Source: Bacillota bacterium
Lineage (GTDB): Bacteria > Bacillota > Clostridia > Lachnospirales > Lachnospiraceae
Length of the DNA: 26,900 nucleotides
Assembly (NCBI GenBank): GCA_023415055.1
Contig: JAEZLZ010000014.1
Span: 1 to 26,900 of the forward strand
Direction of reading: 5' to 3'
Below are positions 15,233 to 22,890 of this stretch, in pieces. Position 1 is the first letter of the stretch, and each line of letters opens with the position of its first letter. The notes under the pieces were generated by a model. The model was not told where the DNA came from, made no database searches, and worked only from the letters and a program-made list of their open reading frames with translations. The position numbers and the translations under genes are program-made.

Positions 15233-15624
15233 GAGTGCTGATTGCAGAAGATGATTTTATAAGCAGAAAATTCATGCTGCGTTTTCTGTCTAAATACGGT
15301 GAGTGTGACATCACAGTGGATGGAATTGAGGCGGTAGAAGCCTTTACTATGGCTCTCGAAGCGGAGGAAGGCTATGATTTGATATGTCTGGATATCATGA
15401 TGCCCGGTTTGGATGGTTATCAAGCTCTTAAAAAGATTCGGGAGATTGAGAAAGAGAAGCTTATTCCGGAGGAAAAAGCGGCAAAGATCATCATGACTTC
15501 TGCTTTGAATGAGGGAAAGAATGTAACCAAAGCATTTGATCTGGGTTGTACTGCTTATGCAGGTAAGCCCATTGATCAGGACAAATTTGATAATGTACTT
15601 AGAAAGCTGGAGTTGATAAGATGA
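15229..15624 (+). CDS. CheY-like single-domain response regulator
   Basis: This stand-alone receiver domain has 131 residues. Acidic pocket Glu7-Asp8-Asp9 (IAEDD), phosphoacceptor Asp55 (LICLDIMMPGLDGY), switch Thr90 (IIMTSA) and the conserved Lys113 (AGKPI) are all present, so it should be phosphorylatable. No output domain follows, so it acts by protein contact as CheY or Spo0F do. GGGAGGA lies 8 nt before this ATG, which overlaps the hisC stop as ATGA; a longer reading into hisC is unnecessary. It overlaps queH the same way. No kinase gene is nearby, so its partner is unknown. Confidence 0.88.
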   Translation: MRVLIAEDDFISRKFMLRFLSKYGECDITVDGIEAVEAFTMALEAEEGYDLICLDIMMPGLDGYQALKKIREIEKEKLIPEEKAAKIIMTSALNEGKNVTKAFDLGCTAYAGKPIDQDKFDNVLRKLELIR

Positions 15625-16268
15625 ATTATCAAAAGGAATTGGATCAAATCATAGAGAAGCTGGGAAATGAAAAACATCGGCCAAAGTTATTAATCCATAG
15701 CTGCTGCGCACCCTGCAGCAGTTATGTTTTAGAATATTTATCCGCTTATTTTGACATTACGGTTTTTTATTATAATCCGAATATCTACCCTAAGGAAGAA
15801 TATATTAGAAGAGTAGAGGAGCAGAGTGAATTGATCCGTTCCATGGGACTTTCCGCCAAGGTGAGATTTTGCCAGGGTAATTACGATCCCCAGCAGTATT
15901 ATCAGGCGGTAAAGGGCCTAGAGGGGGAACCGGAAGGCGGCAACCGCTGTTTTGTCTGCTATGAGCTGCGCCTTCGAGAAGCGGCGCAGCTTGCGTTGGC
16001 AGAGGGATTTGAATATTTTACCACTACGCTGTCCATCAGCCCGCATAAGAATGCCGATAAGCTGAATGAAATTGGAGAAAGACTGGCAGCTGAATATGGT
16101 ATATCCTATCTTCCTTCCGATTTTAAGAAGAAGAACGGATACAAGCGATCAATAGAGCTATCCAGAGAATATAATTTATATCGTCAGGATTATTGCGGAT
16201 GTGTCTATTCCGTCAGAAATTCCGAACATAGTAAGAACCAAGGAGCAGAAAAGCCAAAGGATGAATGA
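15621..16268 (+). CDS. queH: Epoxyqueuosine reductase QueH
   Basis: This 215-residue enzyme catalyses the last step of queuosine synthesis, reducing epoxyqueuosine in tRNA to queuosine; it is the non-homologous alternative to QueG. Cysteines proposed to bind the iron-sulfur cluster and metal are all visible: Cys28, Cys29 and Cys32 (HSCCAPCSS), Cys110 and Cys113 (NRCFVCYELRL), and Cys192 and Cys194 (YCGC). Other family features are FYYNPNIYP (49-57) and TTLSISPHKN (135-144). The ATG overlaps the preceding stop, and GGAG at 15609-15612 is the likely ribosome site. It ends the operon: its last codons are part of the terminator stem. Confidence 0.92.
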   Translation: MNYQKELDQIIEKLGNEKHRPKLLIHSCCAPCSSYVLEYLSAYFDITVFYYNPNIYPKEEYIRRVEEQSELIRSMGLSAKVRFCQGNYDPQQYYQAVKGLEGEPEGGNRCFVCYELRLREAAQLALAEGFEYFTTTLSISPHKNADKLNEIGERLAAEYGISYLPSDFKKKNGYKRSIELSREYNLYRQDYCGCVYSVRNSEHSKNQGAEKPKDE

Positions 16269-16292
16269 TAAATCCTTTGGCTTTTCTTTTTT
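16249..16292 (+). terminator. Terminator overlapping the queH stop
   Basis: A 14-bp perfect stem (AAAAGCCAAAGGAT at 16249-16262, ATCCTTTGGCTTTT at 16272-16285) with a 9-nt loop containing the TGA stop is followed by CTTTTTT (16286-16292). Confidence 0.92.
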
Positions 16293-16298
16293 ACGGTG

Positions 16299-16327
16299 TT
16301 GACAAACAAAGTTATCCGCTTTATAAT
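16299..16327 (+). promoter_or_regulatory. Consensus sigma-A promoter of the feo operon
   Basis: Both hexamers are perfect: TTGACA (16299-16304) and TATAAT (16322-16327) with a 17-bp spacer. Such a strong promoter needs repression, which the overlapping Fur-like box can provide. Confidence 0.9.
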
Positions 16328-16338
16328 GTAATAGCAAA

Positions 16339-16353
16339 TGAGAATTAATATCA
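16339..16353 (+). promoter_or_regulatory. Fur-type operator of the feo operon
   Basis: TGAGAATTAATATCA matches the 7-1-7 Fur motif (TGATAAT-N-ATTATCA) at all but two positions. It lies 11 bp beyond the -10 box, over and just after the expected transcription start, where iron-bound repressor would block transcription. DtxR/IdeR-type control is less likely from this sequence. Confidence 0.75.
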
Positions 16354-16409
16354 TTAACAAATAGAGTTCGTTTGCTGTTACGTTACTATAAGGATAGAGA
16401 GGATTTCAT

Positions 16410-16634
16410 ATGGTCTTACGAGATGCTAAAATTGGAACTACTTATACGGTTAATTCATTGAATCTGGATATGGTAACCAGACGGAGGCTTGAGGCTTTGG
16501 GTCTGACCAAAGGTACAGATATCAATATTCTGAATCGCAGTCGCAGCGGTGCAGTCATTCTGATGGTAAGAGGAAGCAGATTGGCCCTTGGGGGAAAAAT
16601 AGCTGAAACGATACACATGAAGGAGGCATCATGA
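16410..16634 (+). CDS. feoA: Ferrous iron transport protein A
   Basis: This small cytoplasmic SH3-like protein of 74 residues helps FeoB take up Fe2+. The pattern MVLRDAKIGTTYTVNSL, RRRLEALGLTKGTDINIL and the closing LALGGKIAETIHM is typical of FeoA. AGAGAGGA precedes the ATG. It is the first gene of the operon, about 75 nt after the predicted transcription start, and its stop overlaps the feoB start (ATGA). Confidence 0.9.
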   Translation: MVLRDAKIGTTYTVNSLNLDMVTRRRLEALGLTKGTDINILNRSRSGAVILMVRGSRLALGGKIAETIHMKEAS

Positions 16635-18712
16635 TGAAGAGTGAGATTCAGGTAGGCTTTGTCGGCAATCCTAACTGTGGCAAGACCACATTATTTAATG
16701 CGTATACCGGTGCTAATCTGAAGGTTGCCAATTGGCCCGGAGTAACCGTAGAGAAGAAGGAAGGAGCCTTCAAGTACCATGACCATCGATTTAAGCTGGT
16801 AGATCTTCCCGGAATCTATAGTCTTACTTCTTATACTATGGAGGAGAGACTGACCAGAGAATATATCATGGATTCCAATGTGGATGTGATAGTGAATATC
16901 GTTGATGCTTCCAGCTTAGAGAGAAATCTTTATTTGACCCTACAGCTAATCGAACTTGGTAAACCGGTGGTACTGGCTTTGAATATGATGGATATTGTAG
17001 AGGAGCGGGGTATGGAGATTGATCTTCACCGTCTGCCTGAGATGCTTGGAATTCCGGTGATTCCTGTATCTGCACGCAAAAAAACAGGTCTTGATATCCT
17101 GATGCACACCGTATCTCATCACAGAGAAAAGAAACTGGATAATAATCTGGAACACCATCATGACAAGCATAAAGTAAAGCAGGAATCTTTGAAGAAAGAG
17201 CACGATTATAAACACAAGCATGAGCATCATAAGGAATATGCTATCGTATACAGTGACGCGATCGAAGATAAGATAGATGAGGTTAGTGAGCTGCTTCGAA
17301 AGGATTACGGTGAAATTGACAATATACGCTGGCATGCCATCAAATTGATGGAGATGGACGAAGCAGTCATGAAAAAATATCCCATCGATTTAACAAAGGT
17401 GATCAAGCATAGCTATGAAGGAGATATCATTAATCAGAAGTATGATTTTATCGAAGAGATTATCGAGGAGGTTGTGGTAAACAAGCATAAAAAGGCTGCC
17501 TCCACGGATAAGTTAGATCGTATCCTGACACACCGCTTCTTTGGCTTGCCGATTTTTCTTGGCATTATGGCGCTGGTTTTCTTGTTTACCTTCCAAATCG
17601 GCGACCTAATCAAAGGGGTTTTTGAAATTGGCTTGGAAGCGTTTTCAAGTGGTGCACTTTATTTGCTGGAGTATATCCACGCAGGATATTTCATCACCTC
17701 GCTGATCGTGGATGGAATTATTGCAGGTGTGGGAGGAATTTTAACCTTCCTGCCGAATATCTTCATTCTGTTTCTTGCCCTGGCTTATCTGGAGGATAGC
17801 GGTTATATGGCAAGAGTTGCCTATGTTATGGATGGAATCATGGGCAAGCTCGGTTTATCCGGCAGGGCATTTATCCCCATGCTTTTGGGCTTTGGATGTA
17901 CCGTACCGGCGATTATGGCATCGAGATCTTTGGAAAATATGAGAGACAGAAGAAAGACGATCCTGATTACTCCCTTTATGTCCTGTAGCGCAAGACTTCC
18001 TATTTACGTACTTTTCTCACAGATGTTCTTCGGTAAAAATGCAATGCTGGTAGCATATTCCATGTATCTGATTGGTATCGTGGTGGCAATTTTAATTGCC
18101 TTCGCCATGAGCAGCAAGACGGACCGCAGTGTAGGAAATGCTCTTTTGATTGAATTGCCGGAATATAAGACCCCTAATATCAGAACGATCTTTATTTATG
18201 TCTGGGAGAAAGTTAAGGAATATCTGACCAAGGCAGGAACAACAATTTTTGCAGCTTCGGTGGTCATATGGTTTATCCTCAACTTCGGTCCGAACGGAAT
18301 GATCAGCGATATGTCGGAAAGCTTCGGTGCTATGATCGGTAAGGCAATTGCACCTGTGCTTAAGCCTGCAGGACTAGGCATGTGGCAGGTGGTAGTGGCA
18401 TTAATCTCCGGTATCGCAGCAAAGGAGGTTGTCGTATCCAGCTTTAGTGTTCTATTTCAGATCGGTAATATCACCTCCCCCCAGGGAATGTCGAGTCTCA
18501 CCGAGGTACTCGCGGGATATGGCTTCGGAGCATTGAATGCATATGCATTGATGGTATTCAGTCTTCTATATATTCCTTGTGCAGCTACGATTGGCGTTAT
18601 CCAGAGGGAGATGCGGTCGGCGAAATGGACTGTATTTACAATTCTGTTTCAGCTTGGTGTCGCGTTGTTGGTTTCTACACTGATCTTTCAAATTGGTAGT
18701 TTGTTTATATAG
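16631..18712 (+). CDS. feoB: Ferrous iron transporter FeoB with His-rich insert
   Basis: This 693-residue inner-membrane Fe2+ transporter has an N-terminal G domain: G1 GNPNCGKT (12-19), G3 DLPG (58-61), G4 NMMD (118-121) and G5 SAR (147-149). Between the G domain and the helical GDI domain lies an unusual stretch at about 162-202 with 11 His residues in about 40 positions, interspersed with Lys, Asp and Glu. The membrane part has two Gate-type regions; GFGCTVP is at 420-426 and TPFMSCSARLPIYV follows, with the conserved cysteines. About ten membrane segments run to the C-terminus. The start overlaps feoA; a second ATG follows directly. The His-rich tract may bind metal, which is inferred. 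Confidence 0.94.
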   Translation: MMKSEIQVGFVGNPNCGKTTLFNAYTGANLKVANWPGVTVEKKEGAFKYHDHRFKLVDLPGIYSLTSYTMEERLTREYIMDSNVDVIVNIVDASSLERNLYLTLQLIELGKPVVLALNMMDIVEERGMEIDLHRLPEMLGIPVIPVSARKKTGLDILMHTVSHHREKKLDNNLEHHHDKHKVKQESLKKEHDYKHKHEHHKEYAIVYSDAIEDKIDEVSELLRKDYGEIDNIRWHAIKLMEMDEAVMKKYPIDLTKVIKHSYEGDIINQKYDFIEEIIEEVVVNKHKKAASTDKLDRILTHRFFGLPIFLGIMALVFLFTFQIGDLIKGVFEIGLEAFSSGALYLLEYIHAGYFITSLIVDGIIAGVGGILTFLPNIFILFLALAYLEDSGYMARVAYVMDGIMGKLGLSGRAFIPMLLGFGCTVPAIMASRSLENMRDRRKTILITPFMSCSARLPIYVLFSQMFFGKNAMLVAYSMYLIGIVVAILIAFAMSSKTDRSVGNALLIELPEYKTPNIRTIFIYVWEKVKEYLTKAGTTIFAASVVIWFILNFGPNGMISDMSESFGAMIGKAIAPVLKPAGLGMWQVVVALISGIAAKEVVVSSFSVLFQIGNITSPQGMSSLTEVLAGYGFGALNAYALMVFSLLYIPCAATIGVIQREMRSAKWTVFTILFQLGVALLVSTLIFQIGSLFI

Positions 18713-18765
18713 TTCCCTGCTCTAATTTAGAGCTTATCAAGGATTTACATAGAAAGGAGAGCATT

Positions 18766-18909
18766 ATGGCAGGAATTATTCTCGGGATTTTAATCATTGG
18801 ATATACCGGTTTTGTGATTTTTAGGAAGTCAAAGGATGTGAAGGAGGGAAAATCCTGCTGCGGCGGATGCTCTTCCTGTCCATCAAAAAGTAGCTGTGGC
18901 AAGAGCTGA
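18766..18909 (+). CDS. FeoB-associated Cys-rich membrane peptide
   Basis: This small protein has 47 residues. An N-terminal membrane helix (AGIILGILIIGYTGFVIF, residues 2-19) is followed by a basic segment and a tail with five cysteines: Cys31, Cys32, Cys35, Cys38 and Cys44 (SCCGGCSSCPS). This layout matches the FeoB-associated Cys-rich membrane protein family that follows feoB in many Firmicutes and may stand in for FeoC or deliver iron. AAAGGAG lies 8 nt before the ATG, 53 bp after feoB. A small hairpin (GCTCTAA/TTAGAGC, 18719-18733) lies between the genes. The molecular role is not established. Confidence 0.88.
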   Translation: MAGIILGILIIGYTGFVIFRKSKDVKEGKSCCGGCSSCPSKSSCGKS

Positions 18910-19090
18910 GTTTATTATGAATTGAAACCTCATAACAGATTTCAGGAACTACAGTAGAATATGAATGGGATATATAGATGAATATCATCTGAGATATGAT
19001 TATATCAGATATAGATTAAGAACAGATCCGGTATAGCTGAAATTTTAATATGAACGACCAGTCAGCATACCTATTAGAATAAGTCATTAA

Positions 19091-19193
19091 GGCTGTTGTA
19101 AAACTGATTGTGAACTTAAGGGAAGAATATTGTTTTATTTAATGATGCTATCCTTCTTTCAGTACACGTACTATGTTTTATGACGGTCTTTTT
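19091..19193 (+). terminator. Long imperfect hairpin with T-run after the feo operon
   Basis: GGCTGTTGTAAAAC (19091-19104) can pair with GTTTTATGACGGTC (19175-19188) over 14 positions if G-U pairs are allowed, followed by five T residues (19189-19193). The interior is about 70 nt with weaker matches. It is related to the terminator at 12722-12791: both begin GGCTGTTG[C/T]AAAAC and end GTC plus T-run. It may be a terminator or a decayed mobile repeat. In the 415-bp gap 18910-19324 it is the main structure besides the hairpin at 19203 and the promoter at 19262. Confidence 0.5.
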
Positions 19194-19202
19194 GATTCAT
19201 GA

Positions 19203-19235
19203 CAATAGAAAGTTCGCGAAGCGTGCTTTCTATTG
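19203..19235. repeat. 10-bp perfect hairpin, intergenic
   Basis: CAATAGAAAG (19203-19212) and CTTTCTATTG (19226-19235) form a perfect stem around a 13-nt loop containing the palindrome TTCGCGAA. There is no T-run on the plus strand. Role unknown. Confidence 0.5.
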
Positions 19236-19261
19236 CTTTAATCAGAATAGGGAAAAAGCGG

Positions 19262-19289
19262 TTGACAGATAATTTCAAAGATTTACAAT
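19262..19289 (+). promoter_or_regulatory. Intact-looking promoter of the broken cadD gene
   Basis: TTGACA (19262-19267) and TACAAT (19284-19289) are 16 bp apart; transcription would start about 30 bp before the GGGAGG ribosome site (19313-19318). Confidence 0.6.
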
Positions 19290-19324
19290 AGCATTAATAA
19301 TATTTTGTAACCGGGAGGTTGATT

Positions 19325-19691
19325 ATGATTTTAACGGTGCTCACAATGCTTCTTACCTATCTGGCAACCAGTATTGACGAGATTCCCATACTGTTTCTTT
19401 TCTATACAAGGGCAAAGAGAAGAGGAGAGGAAAGACAGATTACCCTCAGCTATTATATGGGGACCTTTCTTTTGATCGGAATTGGATTATTGGGAGCCCG
19501 TAGCTTATTACTATTGCCGCAGCGATGGATGGTCGGCTTTATCGGATTGATCCCTTTAATTCTGGGAATAAAGATATTACTCCAGGGTGAGGAGGGAGAG
19601 ATACATCATTGGCAGCATATTTATACTGCTTGGCATCTATGTTATGTTCGAATGCAGTACAATAGCCCATTTGATGGAGTTCCTACAATGA
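19325..19691 (+). pseudogene. CadD-family cadmium resistance/permease pseudogene, internal deletion plus frameshift
   Basis: The first ~90 codons read like the start of CadD-type transporters: TYLATSIDEIPILFLFYTRA, YYMGTFLLIGIGLLGARS and WMVGFIGLIPLILGIKILL. After GEEGE the frame continues into sequence without membrane character and stops at 19768. A different frame, from 19599 to 19691, encodes YIIGSIFILLGIYVMFE followed by CSTIAHLMEF, the typical C-terminal helix of the same family. The middle section with the conserved membrane helices is therefore missing and the two ends are out of frame. The promoter and ribosome site (GGGAGG, 6 nt before ATG 19325) are intact, suggesting recent decay. 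A functional short protein is unlikely. Confidence 0.75.
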
Positions 19692-19829
19692 CAGACTTTT
19701 CCGTTGATATGGTTAGGAGTCTGTGTAGCTTGACAGATCATCTTTTCTGTACCATTAATTTTGTTTAAAAATAAAAAAGGAAACAGAGGTAACGTGTAGA
19801 ATATTAGTAATATGGGTTCAAATTCGTCT

Positions 19830-19858
19830 TTCATAATGTACTATTATAACGGTATTAT
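19830..19858 (+). promoter_or_regulatory. Possible promoter for the dgt-dnaG-rpoD cluster
   Basis: TTCATA (19830-19835) and TATTAT (19853-19858) are 17 bp apart, about 38 bp before the ATG. The -35 match is modest, so this is a tentative call. Confidence 0.4.
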
Positions 19859-19902
19859 TCCTTTTACATGTTGTCTTGTAAGCAGGGAAAGGAGGAATTG
19901 AC

Positions 19903-20925
19903 ATGGAACAGAGCTTGAATATCAGGCAAAAGCTGGAGCGCAGAGAGCATGAGATTTTAAGCCCCTATGCGGCATTTTCGGACCAATCTCTTGGCAGAGA
20001 CCGATACGAGGAGCCTTGCGATATCCGACCGATTTATCAAAGGGATCGGGACCGTATCCTGCACTCGAAAGCATTTCGAAGGTTAAAGCATAAAACCCAG
20101 GTGTTTTTGGCACCAGAGGGAGACCATTACAGAACCAGACTGACACATACCTTGGAGGTATCACAGATTGCCAGAACGATTGCTAAGGCATTGCTGCTCA
20201 ATGAGGATTTGACAGAGGCAATTGCATTAAGTCATGATCTTGGTCATACTCCGTTCGGACATGCGGGAGAGAGAGCGCTCAACCGTGTATGCCCCGGAGG
20301 ATTTCAACATCATCTCCAAAGTATCCGTGTTGTAGAGATATTAGAGAATCACGGAAAAGGATTAAACTTATCCAAGGAGGTCCGGGATGGGATTAGACAC
20401 CATCAGACGGAAGGGAGTCCATCTACACTGGAAGGTAAGATTGTCCGACTTTGTGATAAGATAGCATATATTAATCATGATATTGATGATGCGATTCGCG
20501 GACAGATCATCCGTGAGGAGGAGATACCCGGCAAATTTACCGATGTTCTGGGACATAGTCTCGGTAAGCGGCTGGATACCTTAGTGCATGATATTATCAC
20601 GAACAGCGAGAATAAGAATGACATCATTATGTCTCCGGATATTCTGGCAGCGATGCAGCGTCTGAGAGAATTTATGTTTGAAAGCGTTTATATGAATAAA
20701 AAGGCAAAAAGTCAGGAGGAGCAGGCGGAACGCCTGATAGAGACTTTGTTTCTTTATTATCTGGAGCACCTGGATAAATTGCCGGAGGAATACCAACAGA
20801 GGATGAAGACTTTAGACGAGCCTTCCTACCAAGTGGTATGCGACTATGTGGCAGGTATGACCGACCGATATGCAGTCACAAAATTTAAGGATTTGATGAT
20901 TCCGTCCGCTTGGAGTGTATATTAG
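19903..20925 (+). CDS. dgt: dGTP triphosphohydrolase-like HD protein
   Basis: This 340-residue HD-superfamily enzyme splits dNTPs into nucleosides and triphosphate, helping control the dNTP pool. Metal ligands are His82 (RLTHTLEVSQIAR), the His111-Asp112 pair (LSHDLGHTPFGH) and Asp193 (YINHDIDDAI). The N-terminal FRRLKHKTQVF and the C-terminal region fit the shorter Gram-positive dGTPase-like group. AAAGGAGG lies 7 nt before the ATG. In many Clostridia this gene directly precedes dnaG and rpoD, as here (71-bp gap to dnaG). Substrate range cannot be read from sequence. Confidence 0.9.
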   Translation: MEQSLNIRQKLERREHEILSPYAAFSDQSLGRDRYEEPCDIRPIYQRDRDRILHSKAFRRLKHKTQVFLAPEGDHYRTRLTHTLEVSQIARTIAKALLLNEDLTEAIALSHDLGHTPFGHAGERALNRVCPGGFQHHLQSIRVVEILENHGKGLNLSKEVRDGIRHHQTEGSPSTLEGKIVRLCDKIAYINHDIDDAIRGQIIREEEIPGKFTDVLGHSLGKRLDTLVHDIITNSENKNDIIMSPDILAAMQRLREFMFESVYMNKKAKSQEEQAERLIETLFLYYLEHLDKLPEEYQQRMKTLDEPSYQVVCDYVAGMTDRYAVTKFKDLMIPSAWSVY

Positions 20926-20996
20926 ACGTTGAAATGAAAAATAACTATTTCTAAGAAAGATTTAGATGGAGACATGAAAAGTGGGAGGAATGCACG

Positions 20997-22787
20997 ATGC
21001 TTTATTCGGACGAGTTAGTAGAAGAAATCAGAAGCAGGAATGATATCGTAAGCGTCATCGGCTCCTACATACGGTTGCAGAAAAAAGGAAGTAATCATAT
21101 GGGACTCTGCCCATTTCATAATGAAAAGACACCTTCTTTTTCAGTCAGTGCCAGTAAGCAGATGTATCATTGCTTCGGTTGCGGAGTTGGCGGTAATGTC
21201 TTTACGTTTATAATGGAATATGAGAACTATACCTTTCTGGAAGCTCTACGTTTTCTTGCAGAGCGGGCAGGTATCGCTCTTCCGGAACAGGAATACAGTG
21301 AGGAACAGAAACGGCAGGCGGATCTGAAGGGCCGATTACTGGAAACGAATAAGCTGGCAGCAACGTATTTTTATTACCAATTTAAAAACTCGGATGGACA
21401 AGCCGCCTATGATTACTTAATCAAACGAGGCTTAAGTGAGGATACCATTAAGCATTTCGGATTGGGTTATTCGAATCGGTACAGCGACGATTTATACCGA
21501 TATCTTAAGAAACAGGGATATGAGGACGAGTTCCTTGCTCAATCCGGGTTGGTGACCATAGATGAGAGACTGGGAGGAAGGGATAAATTCAGAGACCGAG
21601 TCATGTTTCCTATTATGGACGCCAACCACAGAGTGATCGGCTTTGGCGGACGAGTGATGGGAAATGTTGGACCGGAGGTTCCGAAGTATTTGAATACGCC
21701 TGAGACAAGAATTTTTGAGAAGAGTCGTAATCTCTATGGACTTAATTTTGCGAAAGCTTCCAGAAAGACATATTTTCTTATCTGTGAGGGCTATATGGAT
21801 GTTATTGCTTTGCACCAGGCAGGCTTTACGAATGCGGTAGCGGCACTGGGAACAGCTTTTACAGGCTTTCATGCCAATTTGTTGAAGCGCTATACGAATG
21901 AGGTACTATTAACCTTCGACAGTGATCAGGCAGGTACCCAAGCGGCCCTTAGGGCAATTCCGATATTAAAGGAAGCAGGTTTGACAATTAAGGTTATCAA
22001 CATGAAGCCCTACAAGGATCCGGATGAATTCATCAAAGCACTTGGCGCAGAAGAATTCCAGAAAAGAATAGCACAGGCCAGAAGCAGTTTTTTCTTTGAG
22101 ATAGACGTTTTGCAGAAGGAATATGATATGGCAGATCCGGAGCAAAAGACGAAGTTCTTTCATGAAACAGCCAGGAGATTGACCGGATTTTATGAAGAAC
22201 TGGAGCGCAACTTTTACATTGATGCGGTTGCAAAAGCCTATCAGATTGATGTAGAGCAGCTTCGAAGGCTGGTCAATAAGATCGGTTCACAGATCGTGGT
22301 TGGAGTAGGAGAACCAAAAGAAATGAAGGGGGATACTGCGAAAAGCAGAAGAGGATCGGAGGACGGAATTTCAAAATCTCAAAAACTTATGTTGACCTGG
22401 CTGATTGAAGATTCCTCCCTGTTTAATAAAATTAAAGGAATACTTGGACCGGCGGACTTTACGGAGGGTATTTACCATGAGGTTGCTAAACTTGTGTTTG
22501 AGCAATATGAGAAGGAGCAGACAGTCAATCCGGCGAAGATCATTAATTGCTTTGAAAGCAAGGAGGAGCAATCAGAGGTTGCCGCACTGTTTTCTGCAGG
22601 AATCCATGGAGATATGGACGAGGCCGGATGGCATAAGGCTCTCACGGATACCGTAATGAGGCTGAAGGAAAACAGCCTCGACATGCAGAGTCAGAAGGCG
22701 ATCGAAGCGAATGATACAGCACTGCTGATGAGAATCATTACAGAGAAGACAGAATTGAAGAAAAAAAGTATCCTTTTTAGCAGCTAG
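20997..22787 (+). CDS. dnaG: DNA primase
   Basis: This 596-residue primase makes RNA primers at the replication fork. The CHC2 zinc ribbon is Cys38, His41, Cys59 and Cys62 (GLCPFHNEKTPSFSV, HCFGCGVGG). The RNA polymerase/TOPRIM core shows the catalytic Glu in CEGYMDV (263-269) and the metal-binding pair Asp308 and Asp310 (LTFDSDQAGT). The C-terminal ~150 residues are the variable helicase-interaction region. The length is normal. GGGAGGA lies 8 nt before the ATG. It is followed by rpoD in the conserved macromolecular-synthesis arrangement. Confidence 0.95.
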   Translation: MLYSDELVEEIRSRNDIVSVIGSYIRLQKKGSNHMGLCPFHNEKTPSFSVSASKQMYHCFGCGVGGNVFTFIMEYENYTFLEALRFLAERAGIALPEQEYSEEQKRQADLKGRLLETNKLAATYFYYQFKNSDGQAAYDYLIKRGLSEDTIKHFGLGYSNRYSDDLYRYLKKQGYEDEFLAQSGLVTIDERLGGRDKFRDRVMFPIMDANHRVIGFGGRVMGNVGPEVPKYLNTPETRIFEKSRNLYGLNFAKASRKTYFLICEGYMDVIALHQAGFTNAVAALGTAFTGFHANLLKRYTNEVLLTFDSDQAGTQAALRAIPILKEAGLTIKVINMKPYKDPDEFIKALGAEEFQKRIAQARSSFFFEIDVLQKEYDMADPEQKTKFFHETARRLTGFYEELERNFYIDAVAKAYQIDVEQLRRLVNKIGSQIVVGVGEPKEMKGDTAKSRRGSEDGISKSQKLMLTWLIEDSSLFNKIKGILGPADFTEGIYHEVAKLVFEQYEKEQTVNPAKIINCFESKEEQSEVAALFSAGIHGDMDEAGWHKALTDTVMRLKENSLDMQSQKAIEANDTALLMRIITEKTELKKKSILFSS

Positions 22788-22829
22788 ACTTAAGTGACAC
22801 TGCTTCGCAATACCGGGGACAGGCAGGAA

Positions 22830-22859
22830 TTGCATATTTCATCAAATGATGGTTAAAAT
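22830..22859 (+). promoter_or_regulatory. Possible internal promoter before rpoD
   Basis: TTGCAT (22830-22835) and TAAAAT (22854-22859) are 18 bp apart, with transcription expected near 22866, close to the ribosome site. It would let rpoD be expressed apart from dgt-dnaG. Tentative. Confidence 0.4.
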
Positions 22860-22890
22860 ATAAAAAGAGTCGAAGAAGGAAGGATTATCT

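Noticed and set aside
19811..19835. GGTTCAAATTC resembling a tRNA T-loop
   Set aside because: No acceptor stem, anticodon arm or D-arm can be paired around it; it is a chance match in AT-rich intergenic DNA.
4584..22803. A 12-bp sequence GCAGTGTCACTT (4584-4595) present in inverted form at 22792-22803
   Set aside because: A window of this size is expected to contain many chance 12-bp matches between its strands, and the flanks do not match.
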